A stretch of DNA of 64,000 nt from Gentiana macrophylla (taxonomy: Eukaryota > Streptophyta > Magnoliopsida > Gentianales > Gentianaceae), in assembly GCA_026214975.1 (NCBI GenBank), contig CM047815.1, forward strand, positions 83,534,800 to 83,598,799. The letters run 5' to 3'. The notes under the pieces are model-generated. The model had not been told where the DNA came from. It made no database searches and saw only the letters and a list, made by a program, of their open reading frames with translations. Shown piece by piece: positions 1-11,837 of the stretch (positions within the stretch are counted from its first letter, which is position 1; the number at the start of each line of letters is the position of its first letter). The position numbers and the translations under genes were made by a program.

Positions 1-250
1 ATAAGATCGGCACACCATATCATCCGATGACTAGTAGTCGAGGTTGAAAGGAGCAACCAAAGTATTAAGAAGATCCTGGAAAACGGTCAATGATCATAGA
101 AAAGACGGAGTTTGAAGTTGGATGATGTACTATGGGCATACAGGACCGCCTATAAGACTCTATGGGTACATCTCCATATCAAATGGTTTATGGTAAGCCA
201 TGTCATCCCATCAATGAGAGCAGAGAGCTTATTGGGCTACAAAGTTTCGA
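1..250 (+). pseudogene. Ty3/Gypsy (Athila/Tat-type) integrase C-terminal remnant
   Basis: The reading around 112-200 gives KLDDVLWAYRTAYKT, a hallmark of the integrase C-terminal half in Athila/Tat-group Ty3/Gypsy elements. Upstream, degenerate codons resemble the conserved catalytic-Glu region (VEVSNR-like). In-frame stops occur around 90-110 and the frame is lost after about 210, so this is a decayed fragment. The window begins inside it, so the upstream pol is not visible. It marks element A as a + strand LTR retrotransposon. Confidence 0.8.
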
Positions 251-1576
251 ACTTTGATTCCCAATCTTGTGGTAAGCACCGACCGCAGTTAGCTTGTAAT
301 GAGTTGGACTAATTCGGACTCCAGACTCTGAAAGCGCCAGGATTAGCAAAAATAAGATGAAACTCCTCCATGACGCCAAAATTAAGAAAAGAGAATTCCA
401 TGTAGGGAACAAGTTTTATTATACAATTCCAGTTACATCTGTTCTCTGGTAAGTCGAGGACACGATGGTCCGGTCCTTTGAGATTCTCCAAATTATTCCC
501 TGGAGGCGTTTTAGAACTACGAGGTTATGGTGACCAACCGCTTTTGAGTGAATGGTCAAAGTGTAAGCACTACATTGGTGAACCTAAGGAAAAGCCTTTG
601 ATTGTTCGTTTCCTCGATATCCTCGGGTGTGGTGCTACAAAAGTCGAAGAATTTGACGAGTTTTCACCCGACTTTTGAGGAGGATGATGTGAGTGGTCGA
701 TCCGAAGAAGTTCAGCGGTAGTTGGGATATGGAAGAGTATGAGAGGAGCGCCACCTGAAACGTCATCATAAGACTCAAAAGATGAAGAAGTCAACCATGG
801 GGAAGTTCAAACGTGTTTGGAAAGCTATCACAGATTTCACCCCATGTGTTGTTAAGTCTTTTTCTGCAAAATCGAACCATCGATCAAAGTCTACAGACGA
901 GGTAGTGGTGGCGGAAAAGTCAAATGGCCTTTGATCCAGTGAACTTTAAACGGTGTCGAGCTAACGACATTAACTAAAAGCACCACTAGGAGGCATCCTA
1001 GATATCGTTAGTTTTAGTTATTTTTGTTTTGTGCTTTTGTAGTTTTAGTATTTAAGTTTAGTTTACTAAGTTTTGCTTTTGTTTATATCTGTCAGTTAGT
1101 TGTGCTTTCTAGATATGGATTTCGGAGTTCTACCAGAGGAGTTACCTTTCCTTAGGAGGATCCCACTTATCACTGTAGATGACGGCCCGGGAGGGACTAT
1201 CGTTTTGCACGTAGACTTTGATATTAGTACCCGCATCAGGACTGTGACCTATGTTTTATTGTTCCCCGCTGTTCGGGAGGTGGAGACTTTACTACTAAGG
1301 AGTTGCAGGCAGCTCTAGGACGTCCGTACACAATCCTGAATGATGCAATGCTGACAGATTTAGCGCTAGTGCTGCAAGCTGAACATTTTCGAGGTGTTGA
1401 TGTAGCTGGTGAGGACTGGGGTCTGCAGGATGAGTATGATTTCCCTCCGGCGATTGACATGCTCCGCCGTCTTATCCGGGTGATAGATTGGTCAGAAATT
1501 TACGATGACTAGCGTTGTTAGGTTGTTTCGTCAAGCAAACGACGTAAAACAAAAGCGCTTGGTGGGAGGCAACCCA
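251..1576 (+). mobile_element. Post-pol region of element A
   Basis: This spacer follows the integrase remnant and has no recognised domain. A short open stretch at about 1303-1512 is rich in acidic and hydrophobic residues and is unidentified. At 1558-1576 lies a GGGAGGCAACCC-type block preceded by an 'acgtaaaac' motif. The same pair occurs in reverse complement at about 40425-40455 inside element 2, so it is conserved in this Athila-like group. I see no other gene here. Confidence 0.6.
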
Positions 1577-1730
1577 CTGTTTTCTATTTGTTTTTATTTA
1601 TTTTCTAGTAATTTTATGTACTTCGTTGATTTCCATTTGTATTTTTGAAGTTTTATTTAAGTTTAATGAGAAACGGCTATTTGAATTTAAATTGCATGAA
1701 AATTTGATAATTTTGTTGAGAAACTGCATT

Positions 1731-1914
1731 GGACGCCCGTCTAGAGGACTGGACGTCCGTCTGCCCTGTGTATCTCTTGGACGCCCGTCCGATTATTTCC
1801 CTCCAATCCTGTTCAGTTTTTAAATGTTTGGACGAGCGTCTGAAAATCAGGACGCCCGTCCAGTTCATATAATTTCCAGTGGGACGCCCGCCCACCGAGT
1901 TGGACGAAGCGCCC
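1731..1914 (+). promoter_or_regulatory. Array of about 7 GC-rich dyads (element A)
   Basis: About seven copies of GGACGCCCGTCC or close variants lie at about 1731, 1751, 1779, 1829, 1849, 1882 and 1902. The unit is an inverted repeat with 5-bp arms GGACG and CGTCC around CC. Spacing is irregular, about 20-50 bp. The array ends about 12 bp before a TATA-like box. A regulatory role is inferred from position and from analogous arrays in three other LTR sequences in this window. Confidence 0.65.
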
Positions 1915-1925
1915 CACATCCGCTT

Positions 1926-1933
1926 CATATATA
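1926..1933 (+). promoter_or_regulatory. TATA-like box downstream of the dyad array
   Basis: CATATATA followed by a C-rich stretch lies directly 3' of the dyad array and about 580 bp before the ATG at 2507. It may drive the downstream ORF independently of an LTR. Confidence 0.45.
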
Positions 1934-2227
1934 CCCCCTCCTTCCATGAACCCTCATTTTTTCAGATTTCAAACGCGAAACCGATCCTTTTCCTCCTTTT
2001 GCCCTAAAATCTTGATTCTAAACCATTTCAAGCGATTCAAATTGCTATAGACCGCTCTTGATCCCCTCTCTTTGATTTTCAAAGCCGAATTCCCCAACAC
2101 ACCATCTTTTTGGAGAATCAGAGCCCACTTCAGTCCGACTTTTTGAGGAAAAGATCCGATTTTGGAAGCCACATTGGTGTTGTTTGGACTAATTGTCATC
2201 TCGATCAGCTTCTACTCACCTTACTTG

Positions 2228-2498
2228 GTAAGTTAGTAACAACTTTTCTAGATTTTATTCACGCTTTTTTAGAGTTCGATCTTTGGGTCGGCTCGCTCAC
2301 TTGAATACTACCTTAATTCGCTTTTTTACGGTCTTGTGGTTTCTTTCTACTACTGTTATTGTCTTTGTGGTGTTGTGATGGATGACGAATGGGTTGTTTG
2401 GTGCCGATTATGGTTGTGGTTGGTGGTTTGGTTGTTTTGAAATCCCGATTTGGATGTTAAACGGGTACCTTGTTTTGAATTGGGATTGTTTTAGTCAG
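2228..2498 (+). other. Putative leader intron
   Basis: A strong donor (G|GTAAGT at 2228) and acceptor-like sequences (TTTTAG ending 2494, or TCAG ending 2498) lie just before the ATG at 2507. The T-rich body fits a plant intron. With the TATA-like box at 1926 this gives a spliced-leader transcript model. Inferred only from motifs. Confidence 0.4.
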
Positions 2499-2506
2499 AT
2501 TGAATC

Positions 2507-3404
2507 ATGGTGCATAAGAAGGCGGTAGTCAAGAGGCATGGTAAGGATGTGGCCAGGAGGCCGGGAAGAAGCGGAAAGAGTTTGATCCCACCTTAGTTGA
2601 TCCAAACCGAGGTGTTAGCATTCGTGAGTAACCCCCATAGATCCACCCAAACTAGGGCTACTTTGAGGATGATCCAACCTCGGAATCTGAGACGGATGAT
2701 GATATCCCCTGGTGAGGATGCTCAGAGGTCGAGAGGTGAGCATCGTCAGGTTGAGGAGGCTATGGATGCTCCTCGGGAAGAGGAACCGGTGGAGACTAGG
2801 GCTGCACAACCTAGGAAAAAAGCAAAAACCGTTGCCCCTATGCCGATGCCTCGTAGATTCGTGAACCCTAGAGCCCACAACGCTTATACTAAACACTATT
2901 TCTCGAGAACCATGTTGATTGAGAGGGCTACGTTGGAGGCGAAGGTCGATCTAGGTTTCGTCAAGTTGCTAAAAGACCGGAAATGGGATGCCTTGATGAC
3001 GATCCCGACTACCCCGGTCAATGGTTCCCTAGTTCGGGAATTTTACGCTAATTGCTCGGAGACCGACTTGGAGACGGGGGTAGTTGTGGTTCGAGGGGTA
3101 GAAGTTCCATTTACACTGGAGGTGATTAATCAGAAATATAACTTGGCGGCTTTTGAGGGACGGGATTATAAGGAAGAGATTGTTCATGTAGGCAGTACGG
3201 GGCGAGATCCTTTGGAGGAGTTACGGTTGAGAGTTTGCCCGGAGGTGGCTTGGACATTGAGGCCGGGTGGAGACCGGAAAGAGTTAGTCACCACTACCTG
3301 GACGGAGGATTGGAAAGTCCAGTGTAGGTTTATTCAGAGTCGGTTGTTACCAAAGAACAACTTGACGCATTTTCATAACCCAAAAATTGGCATTCCACGA
3401 ACTC
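2507..3404 (+). pseudogene. Putative plant transposon protein (PF20167-like) ORF
   Basis: The reading includes FVKLLKDRKWDALMTIP and, further on, a REFYAN block followed by VEVPFTLEVINQKYNL. This is the signature of the 'putative plant transposon protein' domain common in plant LTR elements. An ATG at 2507 opens a basic N terminus (KKAVVKRHGKD). About one base is lost near 2570-2590, moving the frame to the long open run at 2597. The ORF runs into a TA microsatellite at 3408 and its true 3' end is missing. Molecular function of the family is unknown to me. In Athila-type elements such ORFs sit downstream of pol, as here. Confidence 0.65.
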
Positions 3405-3405
3405 T

Positions 3406-3407
<2 letters not shown>

Positions 3408-3451
<44 letters not shown>
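3408..3451. repeat. (TA)n microsatellite
   Basis: About 22 TA units. It lies at the junction between element A (+) and the truncated left end of element 1 (-). Confidence 0.95.
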
Positions 3452-3455
<4 letters not shown>

Positions 3456-3825
3456 AATTTTTCTTTTTTTTCTTTTTCTGTTTTCTTTTCTTCTCAATTT
3501 TTTTTCTTTTTCTTTTCTTTTTTTTCCTTTTTTCTTTTAACCACAAAAACGATCAAAGGCCGAAAAGCCACATAATTCCACCTTCTCCGGGATATACTCA
3601 TTTTCACCATCACCACTCGAGAGATACGTCACTCCACCACCCCACACCATATCAGAAAATGTGAAAACAATAAGCTCAATCTTGCAAGTGGTCAAGGAAA
3701 CGTAGACCATAATAAAAACTAAGGGCATCGGTAATTATGAGTTAGTAACACAAAATGCTAGTTCGAGTGGCGGTCTAACCACCCTAGAAAAGGCTTAGAG
3801 GGGGAACTGAGGATATACACGTAAA

Positions 3826-4284
3826 TAGAGCTGTTAACGAGCCGAGCCGAGCCAAGTATTGGCTGTTCGAACTCGAGCTCGTTAAGCTCATGAGCTCGTT
3901 CGAGCTCGTTCGTTTGTTAAAAAAAAAAATTATTCCGCTCACGCTTCGTTTAAAACATGAACTGTTCGAGCTCGTTAGACATATTTTTTGTCTTTTGGCT
4001 CGACTTTGGCTCGAATTCGGCTCGAATTCGGTTCGTTAGACATATATTATAAGCATATAAGCATGTTCGCGAACATTATATAAGTATGTTCGCGAACAAT
4101 AAGCATGTTCGCGAACATAATCGAACGTTCGCGAACCAAGCTCGAGCTCGGCTCGTTAAGCAAACGAGCCTACAATCATGTTCGAGCTCGGCTCGTTAAG
4201 CTAAATGAACAAACGATCATGAACACTAACGAGCCAAACACGAGCTTGTTCACGAGCGGCTCTGTTCGTTTAACAGCTCTACGT
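3826..4284. mobile_element. hAT-type MITE, CTCG-rich
   Basis: A 459-bp insertion inside element 1, flanked by a perfect 8-bp repeat CACGTAAA (3818-3825 and 4285-4292). The left end TAGAGCTGTTAA is mirrored near the right end (TTAACAGCTCTA), fitting the YARNG rule and 8-bp duplication of hAT elements. The body is full of GAGCTCG, TTCGCGAAC and related dyads. The homologous place in element 2 (about 39440-39470) lacks it. There is no coding capacity. Confidence 0.85.
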
Positions 4285-5554
4285 CACGTAAAGGATGGCA
4301 TTTGGCTCTGATCGGGTCAAAGAAACGTCATAACCGTCATCCCCTACTTAACCAAGACCGACCTTTCTATTTCGCCTCGAAGTTACTAATATAATTTCTA
4401 GGTAACCGGGTCATTAATAGCTACCATAATTGTTCACTAGTCAAGGTGATTCGTGAAGTCAAAGCTAACGTGATAGAACTATTCCATTCTCAATACATGA
4501 TCCCAACTCAAATGAAATGCATTCGTATAAGTATATGTTTAATCAAAGCAATACTATAGGCTCAATGTATCAAAACCAAGGTCAAAAGCATGAAAATGTT
4601 AAAAAACCGACTCATTTACACCAAAGGGATAGCAATCTCTAAGTATAACTCGTTCGACATGAATACGAAACATTGAAGCTAATTAGCTAAACCGACTACC
4701 CCTTACTTTAAAACGAAACACGAATGATAATGGTAGAAAAGTTAGCTTACAACCGGAAAAAGCACGAGTACGATCATATGGCATCCGTAAAATTCCTCCC
4801 AGGGTACCTGTGCTAATGTCAACAAGCAACACCAAACATACGAGATACATATGTATGGAGATATCGAAATGAAACTAGACGGATCACCACAATTTAGCAA
4901 AAACCAAAACACCACACTAGCCCCCCAAAACACACTTTTTTGGGTTATATTACAACGTACAAAACTCACTTGAAGTATCATAATACACACTAAAGAAACA
5001 CGAGGGAAAAACGAGGGGAAAGAAAAGCAATAAAACACATTCTGAGTTTATAGTCCTTAACTCGACTTTCTACCCCCAACTATGTCAAGGATAGCTATAC
5101 CAAATGAGAGCAAACCGTTGCTTCTCCGTAGCAAAATCATAAGAATTGAGCACCCCCTGAAAATGAAAAAAATGAGAAATATGGGGCTCAATCCCTACCA
5201 CCACGATTTGTTCGCTGAGTCCATTGCACAGAACAACGAACTCACTTTCCCTGAACTAAAACATATCCCAACTAATAACGACTCTAGCACCAAGTATGAA
5301 CATTTAGGCTCAAAATCAACAACAAACTCAATAGGGTGCACCCCCGTAGGTATAACAATAGGGCTAAACGAAGATGAAATAGGAATAGATGATTCAATAA
5401 TGGCAGGATTCATACCCTCTTCGTAGCATTCCTCAGGGGTGACTTCAATCATACCCTCTTATTCTATCCTCTCAACCTCCTCTAACAGTTGTTGCACTTG
5501 ATGTTCCAAATTCCGTATGGCTGTTTGCACCGTAGTCATGCCATTTCGAAACTC

Positions 5555-5842
5555 TCAAAACTCTCTACCTTGTTGTTCAAAGGTTTGTTCAAGTGCCATC
5601 CGTTGCTCCGTTAAGATCTCAGATTCAGGAGGTGGAGAAGTATCGAGTTGTTGATCAAAGTAACTCGGGGGATTCCCCCACTCATTTCCATATGATGCGG
5701 TGTATGGGTTGAACTGGTAGTAGGGTTGCATTTGGTAACCCATAGCACCGTAATTGTAATATCCGACTGAGTAAGGATATGAGCCGTAATTGTAGTATGG
5801 ATTCATTATCTGCAAACAAGGAAACAACATGAACACAATCAC
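5555..5842 (-). pseudogene. Gag-proximal Tyr/Gln-rich fragment of element 1
   Basis: The likely start is Met at about 5806. The segment reads PYYQFNPYTASYGNEWGNPP and is related to YYQYNPYIPSYNHEWENPS in element 2. It lies just downstream of the PBS on the minus strand. It ends after an E/Q-rich stretch, and no zinc knuckle is seen. Function is unknown; position suggests a gag remnant. Confidence 0.6.
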
Positions 5843-5983
5843 GGTATCCTGTCACTACCACTACCGGAGTAGGTGGTGTGACACATCAACAAAAACAAAT
5901 AAAAACAAACTATACATAGAAAATAAATAAGAAAAACGACATAATCCTAAGAACTTAACTAACTTACGAGATATCAACCCGAT

Positions 5984-6001
5984 TCCCCGGCAACGGCGCC
6001 A
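5984..6001 (-). other. Primer binding site (tRNA-Asp type)
   Basis: The minus strand reads TGGCGCCGTTGCCGGGGA, the classic PBS of Athila/Tat elements. The LTR terminus follows 7 bp away. Confidence 0.9.
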
Positions 6002-6969
6002 GAAAGCTTGATGGCCATTTTACAGCATAGCCAACTCTAACCGGCAGGGTACCGAGTCGGTTGTACTATAAATGACGAGCAAGGTCGTATCCCACAGGGA
6101 ATCCGGTCAAGTATCAAAGCCGGTCTCGTTCTTAGTTTAGGTCAACACAGTCTTTGAAAAGGGTGATTTGTTAGATCACCGATTCTAATCAACTAAAAAT
6201 ATACACAAAATAAGGATTTAAAACTATATAAAAGAGATATCCGAGCTATGATCCAATCTAATACTTTCTAGCCCTGACTCATTTCCGGAAGTGTTTCGAT
6301 CTACTCTAATGTTCTTCGCATCATCGAAGGGTGTCGTCTCCTATTTCCTAGAATAGACATTATTTCAATAATCTACCCTTCTATGTTAGGTTCAACAGTC
6401 CGCTGAACGGATTTAACTGACCTAACACGGTCTATGATCAATGAGACGCTCATTAAAAATGATATAAACCTCACACACGAAACCGAATCTGAACAACTCA
6501 GTCGGTTTTACAGGGTGATCCTAGAACCCCAGTTCCCGTACCCTCTCGCAAAATACATCTATAAAGACGATACGTGTAATATGATTATTGAGTAATTAAG
6601 TCAACAAAAGTGATTAAGAATAAGTTCTAGAACAATAACAACATCGAGAATCTAACAATCAACACATCAAAACACATCAATCAACAAGCTACGGTTCGAT
6701 TTCGAAGACTATCACATAACTCGACTATCGGAAAATTAGCTACTCATTATACAAAGAATATAGAAAGAAATCAACATCAAAGCTAACCAAAATCAAGATT
6801 GAAAGCAAGAACAATAAGTAAATTGAAATTACCGAATATATTGGGTTGTAGAAAATCGAATCTCCGAACGAAATCCCGTCAATAACGCGTCAAGCTATCT
6901 CCGAAATCCTCCGGATTACAACAATATACAACTAAACTAAGCTAATCTACCTACAAACTAATCTAATCT

Positions 6970-6973
<4 letters not shown>

Positions 6974-7049
<76 letters not shown>
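6974..7049. repeat. (TA)n microsatellite in LTR
   Basis: About 38 TA units, just downstream of the LTR TATA box on the minus strand. Confidence 0.95.
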
Positions 7050-7052
<3 letters not shown>

Positions 7053-7062
7053 ATTGGGGGGT

Positions 7063-7274
7063 TATTTATAGTGTTTAGTGAAAGTTGGATGCTAGGCTTG
7101 CGCCTAGAAAGTGTATGCGCACGCCTAGGAAATATCTCAGCTTGAACCGACATGGTAGGCGTGCGTTTAGGCTTTGCTAGGCGCACGCCTAGCACGCTGA
7201 AATCTCGGACTGAAACCTTTGGCCATTTTCAGCTCCGTAGATGTGCGCCTAGGGTTTGTCAGGCGCACGCCTGC
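7063..7274 (-). promoter_or_regulatory. U3 dyad array plus TATA box, element 1
   Basis: Six copies of CTAGGCG-NN-CGCCTAG or variants lie at about 7091, 7116, 7155, 7178, 7237 and 7260. Arms are 7 bp and the spacer is 2 bp. On the minus strand the array ends about 20 bp before CTATAAATAA (box at 7070-7063). Confidence 0.7.
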
Positions 7275-7777
7275 TGACACATCTTCAGTAAATCGGCTAT
7301 AACTTTATGTGTAGACCTCCAAATACAGTGATTCAAAATGCGTTGAAAATATAATGAAATTGTCTACAACTTTCATGAATATTTCCAGCCCAGAAAATGC
7401 CCCTAAGGTGGATAAAACTTCAGATCAATGGAAGGTATGGTTGCAGTACCAACGAGTTTTGATCCGTTTGAACATTTAAGCTTCGGGCATACGTTCCAAC
7501 CCTCGTATCTCGCCTTCCGGTCATTTAGAACACCTAATACCTGTAAAAAAATCATAACAAATACCACATGTAACCCCTACAGGACACTAGGGTGACCGAG
7601 AAAGCATCAAAACACCAACAAATAACGAGATTTCCGGACTTTACGTCCTAGGTCTCAAAATGATAACCAAGGTGTAATAAGCACAAAAATACAACCAAAT
7701 ATCTCCGAAAACATATAAAACGAGGTATAAACGAGGCATAATCACATAGGAAATGGTAGCCAATTTGACTCTCATCA

Positions 7778-10700
7778 AACGTAAAGATTGATAAATTTAC
7801 AAGGAGGAACGGTTTTAGTTTGTGGCAAATCAAGATGCGGGTCTTGTTAAAGCAACAAGGATTGTGGACTCCTTTATCTGATAGAGGGGATGCCAGTTCT
7901 GCAGATTATGCCAGTCTGGAGGAGAACGCACATTCAACCATCATGTTGTGATTGTCTGATAATGTTATCACAGAAGTAGCTGAGGAAGACACCGCTGCCA
8001 AGTTATGGTTGAAGCTTGAAAGCCCGTATATGACTAAGTCATTGACCAAAAAGTTGCTGCTGAAGCAGTGGCTATTCTGCCTGAGGATGCATGAGGGGAA
8101 TTAGTTGAGAGACCACCTTGATCAGCTGAACACAATATTACTTGATCTCAGGAATATTGATGTTAAGATTAAGGATGAGGATGCTTCTTTGATTTTGCTG
8201 GTTTCATTACCAGCTTCCTATGAGAACTTTGTGCAGTCCTTCATAGTTGGGAATGATACAGTTGCTTTGGATGATGTAAGGTCATCTTTACATGCCAGGT
8301 AGCTGAGATATAAGGCAGCCGGAGCAGACAATCAGGCTGCTGGACTAGTAGTCAGTAGCAGCAGTGGAAAAGAGCATGGTCAGTCTAGGAAGAAAAGTTA
8401 CAAGAAGACAAGGTCCAAAGGCCCTAAATCCACAGATGTTTGAAATTATTGTAAGGAGCAAGGACATTGGAAATCCAATTTTCCAAAGAGGAAGAAACAA
8501 CAAGAGAGCAGTTATGGAACAACTGCTGTGGCAGCTGAGCATGACTCAGATGAGGATATGGTCCTAGTGGCAGGAGAGTCAGCACATCAAACTGAAGTGT
8601 GCATTCTGGACTCTGGGGCATCCTTTCATATTTGCCCTCACAGAGAGTGGTTCTCACGTTATCAGCAGATAGATGGTGGTCATATATCTATGGCAAACAG
8701 TAGGGTCTGCAAGGTAGTTGGGATTGGCTCAGTTCAGTTGAGGACAGATGATGGAAGATTCTGTAAACTGAGTGAAGGTAGACATGTTCCATAAATGACC
8801 AAAAACTTGGTATCTCTCAGTTATTTAGACATCATGGGATTCAGTTTTAAGGGTGAAAGTGTAGTGCTGAATGTCTATAAAAATTCAGTTTTGGTTCTCA
8901 AGGGAGTCAAGAAAGGGACCTTGTATATACTACATGGGTCAGTTGTTGCTGGTTCTACTACTGTGGCATCAGCTGAGATTCATCAGTCACAACTTACAAA
9001 ATTATGGCATATGAGACTGGGTCATATGGGTGAAAAGAGGTGCAGGTTCTTTCTCAGAAAGATCTTCGTGGGGAGTGTAGGTCAAGCATCTGGATTTTTG
9101 TGAGCATTGTGTGTTTGGGAAGCTTCATAGGGGCAAGTTCTCAAAAAGGGTATACAACACAAAGTCATCACTTGATTACATTCATTCTGATTGTTGGGGG
9201 CATCAAAGGTGGAGTCATTGGGTGGTTACAGATATTTTGTGTCCTTTATTGATGACTATTCAAGGATGACTTGGGTGGTGATGATGAAACACAAAAGTGA
9301 GGCATTCAAAAGCTTCATGCAATAGAAGGCTCTAGTTGAAAATCAGTTGGGGAAGAAGATCAAGAGGCTTCATACAGATAATGGTATGGAATTCTGCTGG
9401 ACTGAGTTTGATACATTTTGCAAAACTAAGGGTATTGCCAGACATCATACAGTCAGGGATACTCCTCAATAAAATGGTGTAGCTGAGAGAATAAATCAAA
9501 CTCTTCTGGAGCAAGCAAGATACTTGCTCTCTCATGCTGGTTTGTCATAGAGATTTTGGGCAGAGGCTGTTAGCACAGCTTGCTACTTAATCAACAGGAG
9601 TCCTCACACAGGGACCAGTCTCAGAACACCAGTTGAGATGTGGTCAGGCAAGCCTGCTGATTACTCAGTTCTAAGGGTATCTGGAAGCACATTTTACTAT
9701 CATGTCAGCGAAGGGAAACTGGAACCAAGGGCCAATAAAGGAGTGTTTGTGGGGTATGGTGATGGAGTAAAGGGGTAAAGAATTTGGTCATCGGCACAAA
9801 GCAAAGTTATTCACAGCAGAGATACATTTTTCGATGAAAATTCTATGCTCAGTTTATCAGTGGGGAGGATAATCAAATCGAAACCGATCTTGGCGAGAAA
9901 ATTGATGATAAGGTGGAACTTGGTGGAGTCGGTTGAAATGCAACAATCAATCGATCCAAGTGATTTTCATCGATCGTTCTTGAACGAATTGAATCCAAGC
10001 CGTCGATTGAGCAAATGTCGGTTGAGCGTCAAAGTGAGAACATGGGTCATTAGAGTATATTGTCGCTGCCAGAGCTAGAAGATCTAATGTTGGGGTACCT
10101 CCCAAGAGGTATGGGTTTGATGATATGGTTGGATATGCACTTCAAGTTGCGTAAGAAGTGGATGGTTTTGAACCTTCTACTACTGAGGAAGCAAGTGGAT
10201 ATGCTCGAAGCATCTCAATGGCTTGCTGCCATGGGAGATGAAATTGAGTCATTACTGAAGAATCAGACTTGGGATCTAGTTAAACATCCAGCTGATAGGA
10301 GAGTTGTTACTTGCAAATGGATTTTCAAGAAGAATGAAGGGATAACTGAGGCAGAATGAGTAAAGTATAAGTCACGTTTGGTTGCAAGAGGGTTCAGTCA
10401 GAACCAAGGGGTGGATTTTGATGAGATATTCTCACCAGTAGTCAGACATACTTCAATCAGAGTGTTGCTAGCAATGGTGGCACAACAGGACTTAGAACTT
10501 GAGCAGTTAGATGTGAAGACAGCTTTTCTACATGGCGAGTTAGATAAAGAGATATATATGACTCGGTCAGAGGGTTTCCAAGTTCCTGGCGAAGAAGATT
10601 TTGTGTGTAAGTTGAAGAAGTCCTTATATGGACTGAAGCAAGCTCCTAGGCAGTGGTATAAAAGGTTTGACAGTTATATGATCCAGTTGGGTTACAGCAG

Positions 10701-11634
10701 AAATCTTTATGATTGTTGTGTTTAAACCAGTTAGTTGAAAGATAGATCATACATCTATTTTGTGTTATATGTGGATGACATGCTGATAGCTGTAAGGAAG
10801 AAGTCTGATGTTCAGTATATTAAAGACCTTCTTAGTGATGAGTTTGAAATGAAAGATTTGGGTGCAGCCAAGAAAATTTTGGGGATGGAGATCTGGAGAG
10901 ATAGAAGTCAGAAGAAATTGTTTTTATCTCAGCAGGGCTATATACAGAAGATTTTGTCAAAGTTTGGCATGTCAGCTGCTAAGCCAATAGATACTCCTAT
11001 GGCATCAAATGTTCATTTGTCAGTTTTTGCTTCACAGTCAGCAGAGGAGAAGGAGTACATGGTTTGCACTAGGCATGATCTAGCTCAGGCAGTCAGTGTT
11101 GTCAGTATGTTTATGGCTTAACCTGGAAAGGAACACTGGAAAGCTATGAAAAGAATGTTCAGGTACCTTATGGGTACAGCTGATTTTGGTCTCATTTATG
11201 GAGGTGATACTCAAGAACTGATCACAGGGTACTGTGATGCTGATTATGCAGGTGATGTGGATAGCATAAAATCAATGACTGGTTATGTTTTCACATTGAG
11301 GAATTCAGTTGTCAGCTGGAAAGCAACTCTTCAGGCAATAGTGGCTTTATCAACCATCGAGGTGAATATATGGCTCTTCATCAAGCGACCAAGGAGGTAT
11401 CCGTTGAAGGGACTAGTCGGTGATTTGGGGCTACATCAAGATCAAGTCGAGATTTATTGTGACAGTTTAAGTGCAATTTGTCTAGCTGGGCGAGCAAGTT
11501 CATCGCGAGAGAACCAAGCATATTGATATGAGGTATCATTTTTCGAGAAATGAGAAGAGGGTTGTAGTGAAGAAGATCGACTCAAGGATAATCCTCGCCG
11601 ATATGTTCACTAAACCGATTCAGCAGAGCAAGTT
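7778..11634 (+). pseudogene. Copia gag-pol polyprotein, degenerate
   Basis: The gag start region (FSLWQIKMRVLLKQQGLW) is at about 7790-7865 and a UBN2-type gag block at about 7985-8310. The zinc knuckle (about 8436-8495) has lost its first Cys (now a stop) and its last Cys (now Phe). Protease shows LDSGAS at about 8607. GAG-pre-integrase reads LWHMRLGHMG (about 9003). Integrase spans about 9150-9800. RT spans about 10200-11120 with DVKTAFLHG and LYVDDML. RNase H has CDADYAGD (about 11232) and the end ADMFTKPIQQSKF (about 11598-11637). At least eight in-frame stops or shifts interrupt it, e.g. near 8101, 8300, 8793, 10357 and 10725. Confidence 0.9.
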
Positions 11635-11837
11635 TTAGTTGTGTCCGGACTTCTTTGAATATTCAAGCTTATAAACCGAATCTGGATACTCGGTACCGAG
11701 GCGATCAACTTGAGTGGATTCTATGGAGAAGTCCTGGTACAAGTACATCCTGGCATTGACGAATGCATCTGGTACAAGTACATCTGATTATGCAATCTGA
11801 TTGGCTGTGAATGAGAGTTCAAGTCAAGGTGGAGATT

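Larger units (their letters stand above)
3460..7777 (-). mobile_element. Non-autonomous Athila-like LTR element 1, left-truncated
   Basis: Read on the minus strand: LTR (7777-6009), PBS (6001-5984), a short Tyr/Gln-rich gag-like segment (5842-5555), then non-coding DNA to a pyrimidine-rich tract at about 3460-3540. Several blocks match element 2: 5040-5130 with 40590-40670, 4293-4500 with 39467-39660, and 3670-3820 with 39298-39450. No protease, RT or integrase is present. The 3' LTR expected at the left is missing, replaced by the TA repeat and element A. Confidence 0.8.
6009..7777 (-). repeat. LTR of element 1 (1.77 kb)
   Basis: Bounded by TG (6009) and CA (7777). The outer end TTGACTCTCATCAA matches TTGACTATCATCAA of element 2, and the inner end shares the 'CTCTAACCGGCAG...GAGCAAGGTCGTATCC' region. 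A TATA box (7070-7063, minus) divides about 0.7 kb of U3 from about 1.06 kb of R-U5. It contains a (TA)n run at 6974-7049. Confidence 0.85.

Noticed and set aside
3387..3664. Open frame through the TA repeat and T-rich tract joined to the PF20167 ORF
   Set aside because: The codons are YIYIYI and Phe runs from a microsatellite and belong to element 1's opposite-strand DNA. The real ORF is broken at about 3404.
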